DNA of 64,000 bases from Ophiocordyceps camponoti-saundersi (nom. inval.). Taxonomy: Eukaryota; Ascomycota; Sordariomycetes; Hypocreales; Ophiocordycipitaceae. The translations under genes were made by a program, and so were the position numbers. The number at the start of each line of letters is the position of its first letter. Position 1 is the stretch's first letter. The DNA lies in NCBI GenBank assembly GCA_003339415.1, contig PDHQ01000042.1:1-64000 (forward strand). Reading direction: 5' to 3'. Below the pieces are notes generated by a model. That model did not search any database, was not told the DNA's origin, and saw only the letters and a list, made by a program, of their open reading frames with translations. Shown here piece by piece: positions 44,441-57,003 of this stretch.

Positions 44441-47400
44441 TTAGTTTAGTCTTATTAGTAGTGCTTTTAAATACTATTAACCTTTTATCTTTTTATATAT
44501 TTTAATAAGTTTACCGTATTACTTTAACGATAAAGAGAATAACGGATAAGTCGAAAATATTAGAAAGGAAAAGTTTATAAAGAAAACGAAGATATCGCGA
44601 ACGTAAGTTTATAATATTTTAGGGTAATCTCCCCGATTAGAATAGACGATAAAGGAGATTATCTTAAGATAAGGGTATTATTTAACCGATAAGAAAATAA
44701 TTACGATAGCGATTAGGGAGTAACGAAATAGGGTTACTATTTAATTTTAGTAAAGATTAGTTTAGTAAGGAGGAAATAATAGTAATCTAAGGTAACGCCT
44801 AGGTTATAAGTAATAAGATTAATCGCGGATATATAAGTCCGGATCCGGTATATAAGATAGAGAGTAAATAGGTATAACTACTTATTTTAAACGGCCCTTT
44901 AGAGGGTATTTTCTTCCCCTTAGGCCTTAATTAATAAGTTAATTAAGAGGTATTTTCTTCCCTCTAATCCCTCGGATCTATATATAGCTTCGTAAGCCTA
45001 ATTTCCTTCTAAAAAATATAGAATTTCTCCCCTTAGAGCGGCTTCGTTAGTTTATCCGCTATTATACCGGAAGTTTCTATCTAGCTAATCTTCGTACGGC
45101 CTAACTAAACTTCTTAACGTAACTAGTAAGAGTAAATATTAACGTAAAAGAGCTTCGTTTTTAGCTTTAAATTCTCCTCCGTAATTAGCCTAATCGTTTA
45201 AAGGTTATTATAGTAAATTATAATATCTTATATAGGCTTAAATTATACTTCCTTATAGAGCCTCTCGAAGGCTCTAATTTCCTTAATAACGTAAGAGAGG
45301 GCTAGGAACTCTACCTCTATAGATAAGGTTATAATAGTATCCTACTTACCTAATTTAAAAATAACTATACCCCCGAAGACTCGGATAATAAAGCCTTTAG
45401 TACTTTTTCGGTCGTAGTTATCCCTAAACGAAGCGTTAGATATAGCTATAATAGCTAAATCGTTACTATCGTAGCCGATTAAGAGGTCCTAAATATTATA
45501 AAGGAATTTTATAACGTGGACTACGGATTATAGATATTAAGGGCTAGGATTTATAAGACCTTATACTAAGCGGCTAATAGCGAATATAATATCCGATTAA
45601 GTAATAATTATAGCGTATATTAAGCTACTAACGATAGCCTAATATCGCTTAATCTTTTTAGCTATTACCTCCTTTTTGAAAGGAGGGATCTTCTTAAGTA
45701 TTATTAGCTAAAGCTAAGTTTTCTTTCCTAGGAGCCTTTTAAATTTCGTTATAATTTTTTAAATATAGGATTTCTAGCTTAGGAATAGACGCCTATTAGC
45801 CTTATCCCTAATAACCTCGATATTTAAGAATTAGCGAAGGTCCCCGAGATCCTTAATTTAAAAGGCCTTTTCGATAGCCTCTCGAAACTTTATATACTTA
45901 TCTATTTAATCTTTCCTAAATAGAGCTATAAGATTATCGATATAGAAGAAAACGATAATTTTTCCGTTCGTTATAATATAAGGGTTTTCCGAAACGGCTT
46001 TATAGCCTTATTCTTTTAGCTAAGCTATAAGCAGTTTATACTAAAGTAGGGGTAAACGTTTTAGCCCGTATAGGGCTTTCTTTAATCTCTATACCCTACT
46101 TAGTATATTAAAGCCGGGAGGTATCTTATAATATATCTTTTCGTCGAGGTTACTATTATAAAATACGTTTATAAAGTTATACTATCGAGCTTTAAGGTTA
46201 AAATAAGCTATTAAGGCTATTAATAGCCGGAATATTTATGCCGCTAGCGTATAAGCGTAAACGGATAATTCGTTCGGCGGTTACTTATTTCCGTATATAA
46301 TAACGCGGGCTTTATACTTCTAAAGGAAGCCTTATAAGTTAAACTTATAAATAAAGACCTATTTAAGATTAATTAACCGCTACCTTTAGGGTATAGCGGC
46401 CGTCGAGATCTTTTTAGTAACTTTATAGTCCTCTATCCTTATTAATTCGACCTTTATAGCCTCTAGCTATTATACCTTATCGGGCCTACCGTAAGCCCCT
46501 TTATACGTAAAAGGGGGCTCCGGTAAATAATCCCGATAAGGCTTATCTATAAGGGCTTAAGAGAGGATAAAGGCCGAATTCCCTATCTAATTAAAGGAGT
46601 TAGGGGTAAGAGGCGTATAAGAGGGCGTTTCCGCTTCTTTTACTAAAAAATCTATAAGTCCGGCGCCGGGATAACCGTTATCCCGCTTTTTAACGCTAGA
46701 TTAATTAGAAAGGCCGGAAAACGCGTTTTCCAACATTTCCTAAGTTTAAGAGCCTTTGCCGGATAAATCACGTGCCGGGGGCTCTATATATATATATTAT
46801 ATATATAAGAGAGGCTTAGGGGCCTCTTCTTCTTTTTCTTCTTTACGATCTTTAATAAGAGAGATCTATCGTAAGGCTTCTTTTACCTAAGGAACTAGTA
46901 GTTCTTAATAGTCCTAGCCGAAGAAGATCTTCTTATTAAAGGTAATAAAAGAAGTGCTAATTAGGGAGTGCCTCTTTAAGGAGGGCACCTAGATTAGGTA
47001 TTATAAGGAGGAGGTGATACCGGCTAAATAGCCGATATAAGCTTTTAGATCGAATTTACTTTAAAGGCCCCTTAGTACTTTCCTTATTATAGGAAACGCC
47101 TTATAACTATAAGCTTTAATATACCGTAAGTCTTAAATAAGACGATTCTGCGGATAACCCTCCTATTAAGGGTTATAAGTCTTAAGCTAATAGAGCCTTC
47201 GTTTAATCGGCTATACGGCCACCCCCCTATCTACTTTATAAGGCGTCCTATTAAGGAGGTAGATAGCTATATATATAGCTATTAGCTATAAGTTATAAGG
47301 GAATCCTAACTATATAAGGAGGTATATAGCCGTATAAGTTATAATACCCCCTAATTATTCGGCATAACCGTTTTAATATATATATACTAGTAAGGTAAAT

Positions 47401-49671
47401 TAAATATTAATACTTTTAAAAAATATATCCTTACGGAAGGCCTTAGTAAATAGGGCTTTCTTATAGTCCGTAAGGATAATCGAGACCTTTAAATTAAAGG
47501 ATCTCGCGATATAGGCTACGAATTTAACCTATATAGTAAGTAGGTTAGTTTTATAAAAGATATTATACCCCCTTTATTCTCCTATAAGCTTATAAGTAAA
47601 TAGGGCTAAATAAGCTAATCTATTATAGCTTAGTCCTATATAGAATAGGTCGAAAGAGATAATAGCTTAGAGGCGTTAAGGCTACGAGGCCTAACGAGGT
47701 ACTTATAATCTCTCCTTTCTAAGCTTAGTAGTTATATAGATCTCGTAGTTAGTTATCGGGATAGCCTTATTAATACTAACCCCCGGTAACTTACCTAGCA
47801 AGGCCTATACCTCGGCGCCTAGGTAGCCTATCTATATATACTATAAGTCCTCGTCCGTCTTAACGATAAGTTAAGGAACCCGTAAGTTAACTAAAGCTAT
47901 TAGGGTTAGTTTAATAACCTATAACTAAAGCTACCTAATCCTCGTAACCGTATAATAAAAAATTATATCGTTCTTCGGGTTATAAAGTCGGCTTATAAGG
48001 TTATTCTAAGCGTAACCCTTTTCCGTAAAAACTATTAAAAAGATAAGATTAGTATTAAAATTAAGGTTAAACTTAATATTAGTAAGGGTTATACGATAAC
48101 CCGTTTCTATTATAAGTATAACCGTACCTACCCCTAAGGTAATAACCTTAGTTATAATAACGGTAAGATTAGCCCGGGTATTCGGGTTAAAAATATCGAA
48201 CTAGTTAAGGGAGTTAAAGATATATATTAAGCACCCCTTATTAAGGAGAACGCTATCCTTTATCTCCGTACCCTTCGAAGCGGGATTCCCTAGGGCTATA
48301 AAGACGCCTAAGGTTTCCTTATCCCTCCGTTAGCTAATAGTTCCTTTATTTTCCTTCTTTTATTAATTAACCTTCTATTAAGTTAATCGATCGCGGGCTA
48401 CCTTATCTATAACCTATTAAAAAAGGTTATCGTTAAGATTAATCCGATCTTATAGAAAAAAAGGGATCGAATTAGGGAGAATATAAAAGCACCTTCTTTA
48501 ATAATTTTCCTTCCTCTTAAACTCTTAAAAATATTTTCGGCCGTACTAAGTGCAAACCTAAGTATTACGCTCTCTAAGGTTATTAGTTAAAAAAGAAAGG
48601 GGAGGGGCCCGTTTTGCCGGGCGGCTATTTTAATCCCTATTTTATAAGGTATTTACCTTCATCTACTATTTAAGATTATCGTAAATAATAAAGGCTATTT
48701 TCTTCTTAATCTAATTAGGCTTAGGGGCCCTATAATTAGCCCTCCTAAACTTCTAAAAAACGTTAATAAATTAAAAAGCCTTTCCGCGGTCTTTATAGCG
48801 GACTAGATTAAAGTTATATTATATTATTTATATAAATAAGGGATACCGATCCCTTATTATATAAATAAAATACTTAATATATACCTTATTAGTAAACCTT
48901 ATATTATTTAGTTATAAGTAAATATATTATACTTAGATTAATTAGGTAACTTAGTTATTAATATCCCCTTTTAAAAAATCTCGTAAGAATAAGTTACGTA
49001 ACTTATCCTTAGCGAGTTTATATTTAGTAGTATTACCGGGCTATATAAGGGCACGTAGCGTTACTAATTTCTCCCTTAGTAAAAAGTCCCCTTAAATTAG
49101 GGACTAATAAGCTAATAAGAGGCCTGCCTAGATAAAAGGATTTATCCCCTCTAATACTTTCCTTATCCGATAATATTCCTTTAAGTTTTCTTAGAAGTTC
49201 GGAAAAGTAAATATTTTATACTTTTCTCTAAGTAATTAAAGAGTCTTAGGGTTAGGGGTCTTACTCCTTATTCGACCTCCTAAGCCTATAGATAGGATTT
49301 CCGGTTAATCTAGCTTTATAAGGGTCTCTTATATTTCCGGGTTTATAAAAAACTAAATACTATAGCCTTATACCGTATTTATAATATCTTAATACTAATT
49401 AGTTTAATCCTTAGGGTTTTTAAAAATAAAGGTAAGTTTAACTAATATCGTAAAGTTTACTATTATATTAGTTATTATATTATTAAAGTTATTAATTATA
49501 GTTAAAAATTAATAAATTTAGAGGTTATAAGTCCGCTAAAAAAAGTAACGATAGCTTTACTTTTACGAGGGCTTAATTAATTAAGTAAATTTATAAAGTA
49601 TAGGCTATATAAGCTATAAGAATAGTAAAATTAAACGAATTAGATTAGAGAGTACTAACCGGGCTTATAAT

Positions 49672-49967
49672 TATTAGATAAGGAGGAGGCGTATAAATTA
49701 TATTAATTAATATACTTACCCTCTTAAAACGGAGGGAATTATTATTATCTTTATATATATAACTAAGACTATCTATATCTGCCTTTTTAGCTATAATGCC
49801 CTTATAAATAAGCCTTTATTCCTATATCCTATATATTACCCCGGATATAGCCTTTTTCCTAATAGGAATTCCGTTTCCTAGGCTGCGGATCCGTTGCTGT
49901 GATGCCTGCACGCCTTAAGGGATGACAAAACATACGCCTAACCCACCCTTGTCTTAGCCCTCTGACA
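49672..49967 (-). repeat. LTR (element 5' copy)
   Basis: 296 bp. The inner end is RIP-mutated (TATTAGATAAGG) and the outer ~100 bp are spared and end in TCTGACA. Together with the other LTR this gives the ancestral terminal sequence. Confidence 0.88.
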
Positions 49968-50962
49968 GTATGTATAGACAGACTCAGCTGTTTCACAAAG
50001 CAGTAAAGACACCAGGCGTGGGAAAAAGAGGGAGGGAGGGGTGGAAAGATCTCCGATGGAATCAAATATCTCGTTATGAGGTAGACACTGGAATGGAAGA
50101 GACGGATGCGGGGCCAGCGGAGCAAGATGACGATCCGGATCAGGTGCCCAGTTCGGAGAGATATGTGCATATGTATGTATGTATGTATGTACACATGGAG
50201 AGATAGTCCTGACGACGCTGCGGTATGAGGGGCTAGACATTCAATGATAGGAAGGACATGGATCGAATACTGGTGGTGGGCAGTACCGTATGTATGTAGT
50301 ATCTGCAGCGAGTGCACGATGCTTCGCCCATTAAGCAGTTGAACATGTCTGTATGGATGCTCCCTGTGCTATCGATATCAATCCCAATCCTGCACCCCTC
50401 GTTAGGCCGAAACGAGGTGGAGACATCTGATGCGAAGAAAAGAGAGGGAGGGGTTTGGATGGTCTGCATGTCTACGATGCCATCTCGCGCCATCATGCCT
50501 CCGCACCGGCTCGACAGACACGCATGCAGCGGGCATGGCCGTCGGCTTGCCCGTGCGTGTCAGCTGCTCGCCCCCCCCCCCCTTCATCATTGTACATACA
50601 TGTTCACGTACACACAGGCATTGTACGTACTATCTTCGCCACTAGAAGGCCGATCAACGTCCGCCAAAGTCGTGTGAACGGACTAATAGTGCATGAACAG
50701 AATCCTTGAACCAAGCCTCTCTTCCATTAAGTGAGCAAGATCTCATTCAGTCAGCCCAACGGTATCGCTTTGCCGAGTTGCTGCACACAACATGTAAGAT
50801 CTGTCGCGCACGGGTACGACCTCAACAGCCGCGAGGCCAAGACGGCCTGTTTCCAATCTGTAGTACAACATATAACACACATGTGTGTACATGTCCGTAC
50901 AAGTCTGCGGGATTTGAGGCGAGTTTCATCTGCGTCTGGGGCCGAGGGGGGGGGGGGGGGGG

Positions 50963-50994
<32 letters not shown>

Positions 50995-51103
50995 ACAGGA
51001 CGGAAACGCACCACAGCGCCTTTTATGATTAGCGCGTCTGNNNNNNNNNNGGGGGGGGGGGGGGGGGGCGGGGGGGGGTGGGGGGGGGGGTGGGGGGGGG
51101 GTG

Positions 51104-51138
<35 letters not shown>

Positions 51139-53931
51139 AAGAGGGGGGGGGGGGCGCCAATGTCTGTCAAAGGCATGAACGTCACTGACAGACTTTTATG
51201 ATATGATGCTACTTGTGCCTGAATATGATGAAAATGAGCCTCGGAAAGGCACACTGGTAACGGTGTCGCAGCCTGTCTAAGAGCGCACGCGCCAGGCAAA
51301 TAACTAACTATCTTGTTCTTTAAATCTACCACGTAGGGTAGGCGGTTTTAGAGCACACATGATGTGAGTGGTAAGTAACTTTTTTCTTTTTTAGTGACGA
51401 CAGTCGACAGATGATGGGACTGAACTCCGACGAACTGGGTGCGAGTCTCCGCATGCACACAGTACGTCTATACAAAACTGTCAGTTGGATGTCCGCAACC
51501 TGCTGCCGAAGTGAAGGCAGAGAGAGGCAAGGAGGCGGTGGCCAAGAGTTTATATGAGTTAGTGAAGAGGCGTCATCCGCTGTGTACTGTGCACGACAAA
51601 TCGTCTTCGAGGGAGGCGGACGAGGGTAAGGGAAAAAGAGGCTCTTCGGATACTTGCAATGCAAATGCCGTAGGTTTCTTCCGGTCCCTACGGATGGCAT
51701 ATGTATGTATGTACATGATACATACATAGTATGTACGGAGTAATTGAATGCCTATTAACTTACCTACTGATACACGTCGACTCGAATTATCGATACACTA
51801 CGGATAGTCTCCCGAGAAGGGAGAAGAAGAGACCCCTTCATCGATGTCGAAATGTCGCCCGTTGAAAAAAAGCGGGAGTGCGCCCGCTAAGATGCTTTCG
51901 GACTTGCGCTTAGTATCCTTAGAAGGCAGAGAGGAGTATTCGAGCCCACAGATGTACTCCGTATGTACATACATGCGGCATAGACCCAGGGACTGGAATG
52001 TGGGAAGAGGCTCATTTCAGGGAGACAGACGGGTGTGGGTGGGTGGAGAGCCTGAGGTGGCGTGGTCGATATGGGAGGGGAGAGAGGGGGTGGGCTCGAT
52101 GCTAGATGGGCGAGTAGCTCGACGCGCGTTTTGACGAGAGATAGATACTCTGAACCCTATCGCCTCACGATCGGTGGTACCCTGAAAGTTCCCATTTTCC
52201 TGCCAGGGTCTCTGGTTTCCGCTTGGTTGCGGCAGGGTCGTCAAAGGTTCCTCGGGGTAGGCTCCAGCCATGCGAAATATGCATGTACAATGTACAATGT
52301 GCATGCACAGAGAAAGACACAGTAACGGCCCGCGAGCTCACCGCCAACGCGTGCGTGGATTGCACGCACGTAGGTGCGTGTGTATGTATGTGGTAGGTAG
52401 GTAGGTATGTACATATGTATGTACCTATCTTGTGAGTGTGGATTTGATGTTGAATGATGAAAAAATAGTGAGAGATTGCGAGAGAGAGCCCGATGATATT
52501 CTCACACCAATGCCTCCTTTTGCGTGCCTCGTCATCGGGAGGTCGGCTTTTGACTTACCTGTGAGGTACGTCGGTACATTGTACATGCACACAGCACGCA
52601 GATGGATGAGACCAAAAGTGTGGCGCAAGACCCGCCCGCTCCCAGATTAGTAGAAGAAATGGGTACCTACCCGGAAGAGTCCAGCTTCTTTTTTTTTTGT
52701 CACTGTGTCTCAATGCTAGCAGTAGATGCTGGTAGCAAGATGCTACCTACCGCTTGGCAGACCCTCTAAAAACAGCGCCTCGGTATTTCTACCTTGTATG
52801 TGTGTTGCACTTGCAAACTGTGTGTACATTTGCATGCCGATTGAATAAGAAGAAGAGAAAGAGAATACATTTAACAGTAGCTGCAGCATCTATCTACGTC
52901 TGTGGTGTACTAACATAATATCAAGTCTTTTCTTATTGTCAACCTGAATAGAGAGCTGCTCGCTGCTTATTGTCGGAGAAAGGCCGAAGGAGGAGAGGAG
53001 ACGGAGGAGGGGAGGAGGGGGCCCAGCTCAGAGCCGTGCCTCGTCGCACTGTCACGCATGGCCACGCCCCCCCCCTTCCCCCCCCCCCCCCCCCCCCCCC
53101 CGCAGCAGAAATCACAGTGCCGCTCGCCCCTGAACTGGCAGCCTCTACGGTCTAGCGCCCTGCGTGCCAGCCCAATCATCGGTGGGTGGCGAGGGCGGAT
53201 CCGGCATGCTCGTCCTCCTATTCGCCGGCTGCGGCGCTGCTTCTCCTTCTCCACACCCTCTTCTCCCCTGCTGATGCAGCGATACGGTACGAGAGTACAG
53301 GGCTACAAGGGTACGTGCCTCAACCGTCGTCCGCTCGACTGACTAAAGTCGTGCACCCCCTCCCCTCCCTTCCCTTCTAATAAACTTTCTTTCTCTCTCT
53401 CACTCTCACACACACACACTTTCTCTCTCGCTCTCTCCTCTCTCGGTCACACGCCTTGGGTTGTACTTCTTCTCCGTCCATTCCCCTCTTCCATTTCCCG
53501 TCTTCCTTTTCGTCTTCCTCTTCTTCCTCCTCTCCCCCCTCCTCTCCCGTCCCCCGCCCCCTTCGTCCAAAAGCATCTGTCCAAAACTGCTTCTTCCTTG
53601 TTTTTCTTTTCTTCTCTTTACTTTTGTCTTCTACGTATACAAACTTCTCTCCCTTCCGTCCATCTTGACTCGATATACCTCGACACTATATCCCCCCCCC
53701 TAGCCTTCACATACTCGATCGGCCGCCGAAACGTCGTAAGCGCCGACTGTTGATCCCGCAACGCGCCGAGAAACACAAGCCAACGAAATACCTACCGTCG
53801 ACGCTACTTCTCTCCCATTCCCCCCCCCCCTGCGCCGGCCCCCCTCCCCGACTCCTTTTCCGCAGTCGCATTGCCTCGGCCTCAATCAGCCAGCGGACTC
53901 GTCTTGCTGGCAACATCCAACGTGCACAGCC
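49968..53931. other. Gene-poor region with microsatellites, poly-G and a gap
   Basis: 3.96 kb of normal base composition with no supported gene. It contains GTAT runs (50169-50192, 51700-51728, 52381-52420) and poly-G tracts around 50946-50994 and 51051-51150 flanking N at 51041-51050. A C-run lies at about 53067-53101. CT/CA microsatellites at 53391-53435 precede a pyrimidine-rich leader (53460-53700) of the next gene. All open frames here are short or homopolymeric. Confidence 0.65.
50946..51150. other. Poly-G tracts around a 10-N gap
   Basis: G runs with rare interruptions on both sides of N at 51041-51050. Short similar strings (AAAGAGGGG and CTTTTATGAT) occur on both sides, suggesting duplicated contig ends rather than true sequence. 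Confidence 0.7.
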
Positions 53932-54568
53932 ATGGCTTCATATTACCACTTCAACACTCAACCGACGCATCCGATGCCCGTCTCGCACACCCATCATCAC
54001 GGCGGTGGCCGGAGCCGTAGGGCCCCTCGCCTGTCGGTATCGCACAACACTCAGAGGCAATTCCGCGGCGCACGAACTCTCAAGGATCTTAACGAATCGG
54101 CTGCCTTGTCTGCCTTCCGCATGAAGTTCGAGGCCGGTCGATCATTCGAGTTGGAAGATGACCTCGAATTTTGTCCAAGTTTGCTGACGGATACGGACGT
54201 GAGTAGTCGAGACCTTAACACGACGGATCTCTCATTGTTGTGATGCGGCCATGCTAACTCGACCATAGTTGGTGTCTATATCTAGTGCTTCTGAGCGGTC
54301 GTCGTTGGCAAGCAATTCACCAGAGTCGTCGCCCACGCAACATGCTCAAACCGTTGCGCCTGGCTTCTCTCTCAACACGTCATCTCCAGCATTCGTCCCC
54401 CCGAGTTATCAAGCGCAGCACGCAAGCCTCAAGTTGCATCAACCGTCGGCCACTCGAGGGCGCAACGCCATCCCCATCATCAATCCGGCAACCGGCATCT
54501 CCATGTCGAGTCCGCCGCCATCCGTGTCGCCGGCAGCGATGCAACACTCACTTGTTCGTCGATGGTAG
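53932..54568 (+). CDS. Small conserved-looking fungal protein, function unknown
   Basis: Exons 53932-54198 and 54269-54568, intron 70 nt (GTGAGT...CATAG with a GCTAAC branch-like site); 188 aa. The N-terminus is His-rich (SHTHHHGGGRSRR). Residues about 45-90 (ARTLKDLNESAALSAFRMKFE...LEDDLEFCPSLLTDTD) are the least biased part and look like a conserved core. The C-terminal half is Ser/Pro-rich and disordered. No enzymatic motif or membrane segment is visible. The long CT-rich leader suggests good expression. I do not recognise the family. Confidence 0.68.
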
Positions 54569-56010
54569 GCCCTGACGGACCTCTTTTTCTTTTCTTTTTC
54601 TCGTTTTGTTTGTTTTGCTACGCGACACGCCACTCTGCTACGAAGTCCTTCAGCACATGCGAAAAAAAAAATAAACAACCCAACCGGCGGGCGCTCCGAG
54701 AAAAAACTTTGGTTGAAGAACAAAATTCTCCTTGACATTTTTGTCTTTCGCTGGTCTGCGCGCGGGCTGGGCTCGTTTCCACTCGGTGGGGTTCTTGTCC
54801 CCTCTTGCTCTTCTCTTCATGCCTCCCATTCGTCAACGCGGCCTTCACCTCCTTCACCTCTCACATTCCCGTCCGACATCTCCTGGACGCTGGACCCGCA
54901 GCGCGAATTCGACTCCTACTGAAATCGACGAAATAGTCTTCGACGCGGCTTGAACGATTGAACCCATTTACTTCATGTCTTTACAACCTCGAATTTATCT
55001 TGCTTCAATATTCGATCTCCCCGTCTCAGACGACGAGGCCGACTGATCCGATAAGTGTTTATGCGAGCGTGGACGAGTTGCATCTCTGGATTTATCAATC
55101 AGCAATACCGACGACGGAGTTTTATTTTCTTTTATTTCATTGTCTCTGTTTATTGAAGCGTGCACGGGGCGACTGTTTGATTTCGGAAATGCGCCTCCTT
55201 CGCCACGGACATGGTCATTCACGAAATCGTCAACAGAACACATAGAGAGGAGTTATTTACGAAGTCGAGCGCCCGAGTCAACGACCAGGTTTGGCCAAGA
55301 CATGTGTGTGTGTGGTATAGGTGGCGGTCAGCAAGGATGAGGGGCGCTCCGGGAAGTTTGCGCTCATTTCGAAAACGGGGTTCTGGATCACCTGGAGTTG
55401 ATTTCATTGGGTCTTGTCATAATCATTGGAGGGACGGTCTGAAAGATGCTTCAAGAGTGTCAATATGTGTACTGTTTGGCGGGCAATGTGATGAAGACGG
55501 TGTTGCTACGGCGAGCGTTTGTTGGGCAGCATGATTGGGGTACTTGTTTTTTCTCTCAATTGTCTGGGGCATGGCATGGCCGGGCCCCGCGAGGCCGGGC
55601 CGGAGTTGCGAATTGGACTGGACCCATGTCGAGAGAGGCTTTATTTTTGGCGTCGATCCGACGAGGAGTTGTGCACATATATACTCGCATGATGAAGTCT
55701 ATACACAAGAAAGCAACATGTTGGCTGATTGATCAACGGAGATGTCCCTTTTGGTGCTGGGAAGCTGGTTGCTTGCGTGCTGCAAGGGACTTGTTGAGGA
55801 CGAAATAGTGACGTCATGGCGCCGTCTCCTCCTGCTAAAGAGACCGCGGAGGAGATTTCTCTCTCCCCTTCGCCTCTTGATCTCTCATACTCGTCGTCTT
55901 TGTGAGAATTCACTTTATCCAAATCTTCTTGGGCGAATGAAACAGCAGAGGCAGTGAAGCAATTCAACTACGGCGAAGCAATACTCGGATCACCAGCCAT
56001 CTCTGATACT
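54569..56010. other. Intergenic
   Basis: 1.44 kb between two small plus-strand genes. It holds an A-run at 54661-54672 and otherwise unstructured sequence. The frames present have no family features. The promoter of the next gene would lie in the last few hundred bases. Confidence 0.5.
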
Positions 56011-56512
56011 ATGCAGGTGGTGCGTCGTGCGGCGATGGTGGCGACGAGGCGTTGCGGCTTCACGACGAGCGCTCGCTTCGGACTGAAGGAGTCATCAAGT
56101 CGTGAGTCTTGTCCTTTCTTTCTTTCTTTCTTTCTTTCCTTCCTGTCCTGTCTCTCTCTCACACTCGATGATACCACAACACATGTAATATCTATCCCAT
56201 ATACGTGCACTCTTCCAGAGGAAAGACAAACCCCGACTAAGACACCCTTTTCTTTCCCCCCTCATCACAGAGACAGGCGTCGACTACGACCAACACAAGC
56301 AAGACTCCCTCGCCAAACAGCGCCAAGGCAACGGCCACTGGAAGCCCGAGCTCGCATCCGACAGCGAAGAAGCCGTCAAGGCCGACCGCGGAGGAGGAGG
56401 AGGCGCTCGAAGGGGCAAAGAGGACATTGCTAGGTTGCAGGAGCAGACTAAGAAGATGGCTGAGGAGAAGGCCAAGGCCGGCGGCACCAGTGTAGGCGAT
56501 GGCGGGTTGTGA
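56011..56512 (+). CDS. Small protein with likely mitochondrial presequence
   Basis: Exons 56011-56101 and 56271-56512, intron 169 nt (GTGAGT...CACAG); 110 aa. The N-terminus (MQVVRRAAMVATRRCGFTTS) is rich in Arg, Ala and Ser with no acidic residue, as expected of a mitochondrial targeting peptide; an R-x-x-S/T cleavage region follows. The mature part is hydrophilic and charged (YDQHKQDSLAKQRQGNGHWK, then a helical EDIARLQEQTKKMAEEKAK). Proteins of this style are common in filamentous fungi; the function is unknown. The exon junction after Ser30 restores phase (SSSQTGVDYD). Confidence 0.7.
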
Positions 56513-57003
56513 TGACGAAACCTCTAATCTAGAGAGAGAGAGAGAAAGAAAAACTTTACATGGTAGTGGTGGGTGAAACTTTGCTCTGGAATGATGTTTT
56601 TGGGAGGAGTGACGTGGGGTTTTAGTTTCGTTACTTCGTGCCCTTTGAAACGGTGTAGGAAAGAATGAGCCATCATGGTTTCTTTCCTCGTCAACGTGGC
56701 GTCGAGGCCATGGTAACGTCTGTCCAGCGTTGAAAACAGGTGGTTGGCGAATGAAACGGTTGGCAACGGTTAAGGATGGGGTGTAGGGTAGGATGATACC
56801 ATAGACGTTCCCTTATCGATAACGTCTTTTATTTCCCTCAACCTCAATTATAACGACAGAGAAATAGCAGACTATGAAAAACCAATTCGAGACACGATCC
56901 TCTCCCTTCAAACAGCTCGTTTAGGTGAATACTACTATCCCTTCATCCCGGCCCATAGAGGCTGAAAGAGAGGTGGATAGGGAAAGGAAAAAAAAAGAAC
57001 AAA
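56513..57003. other. Intergenic
   Basis: 491 bp between two plus-strand genes. A short AG repeat lies at 56533-56547. No gene is supported; the promoter of the SAM carrier is expected here. Confidence 0.5.

Larger units (their letters stand above)
43784..49967 (-). mobile_element. RIP-inactivated Ty1/copia LTR retrotransposon
   Basis: A 6.18-kb element bounded by two 296-bp LTRs. The termini TGTCAGA...TCTGACA are intact only at the outer ends. CpA/TpG sites are nearly all converted to TpA and no long frame survives on either strand. On the minus strand the reverse transcriptase of copia type can still be read across stops. It shows IYYKIPPGF near 46120-46140, LKKALYGLK near 46060-46090 and FFYIDN at about 45933-45953, where the family has YVDD. 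Gag and integrase should lie toward 47-49.6 kb, but this is inferred from copia order only. The 5-bp flanks are ATATA and GTATG, not an exact duplication. The element is dead. Confidence 0.85.
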
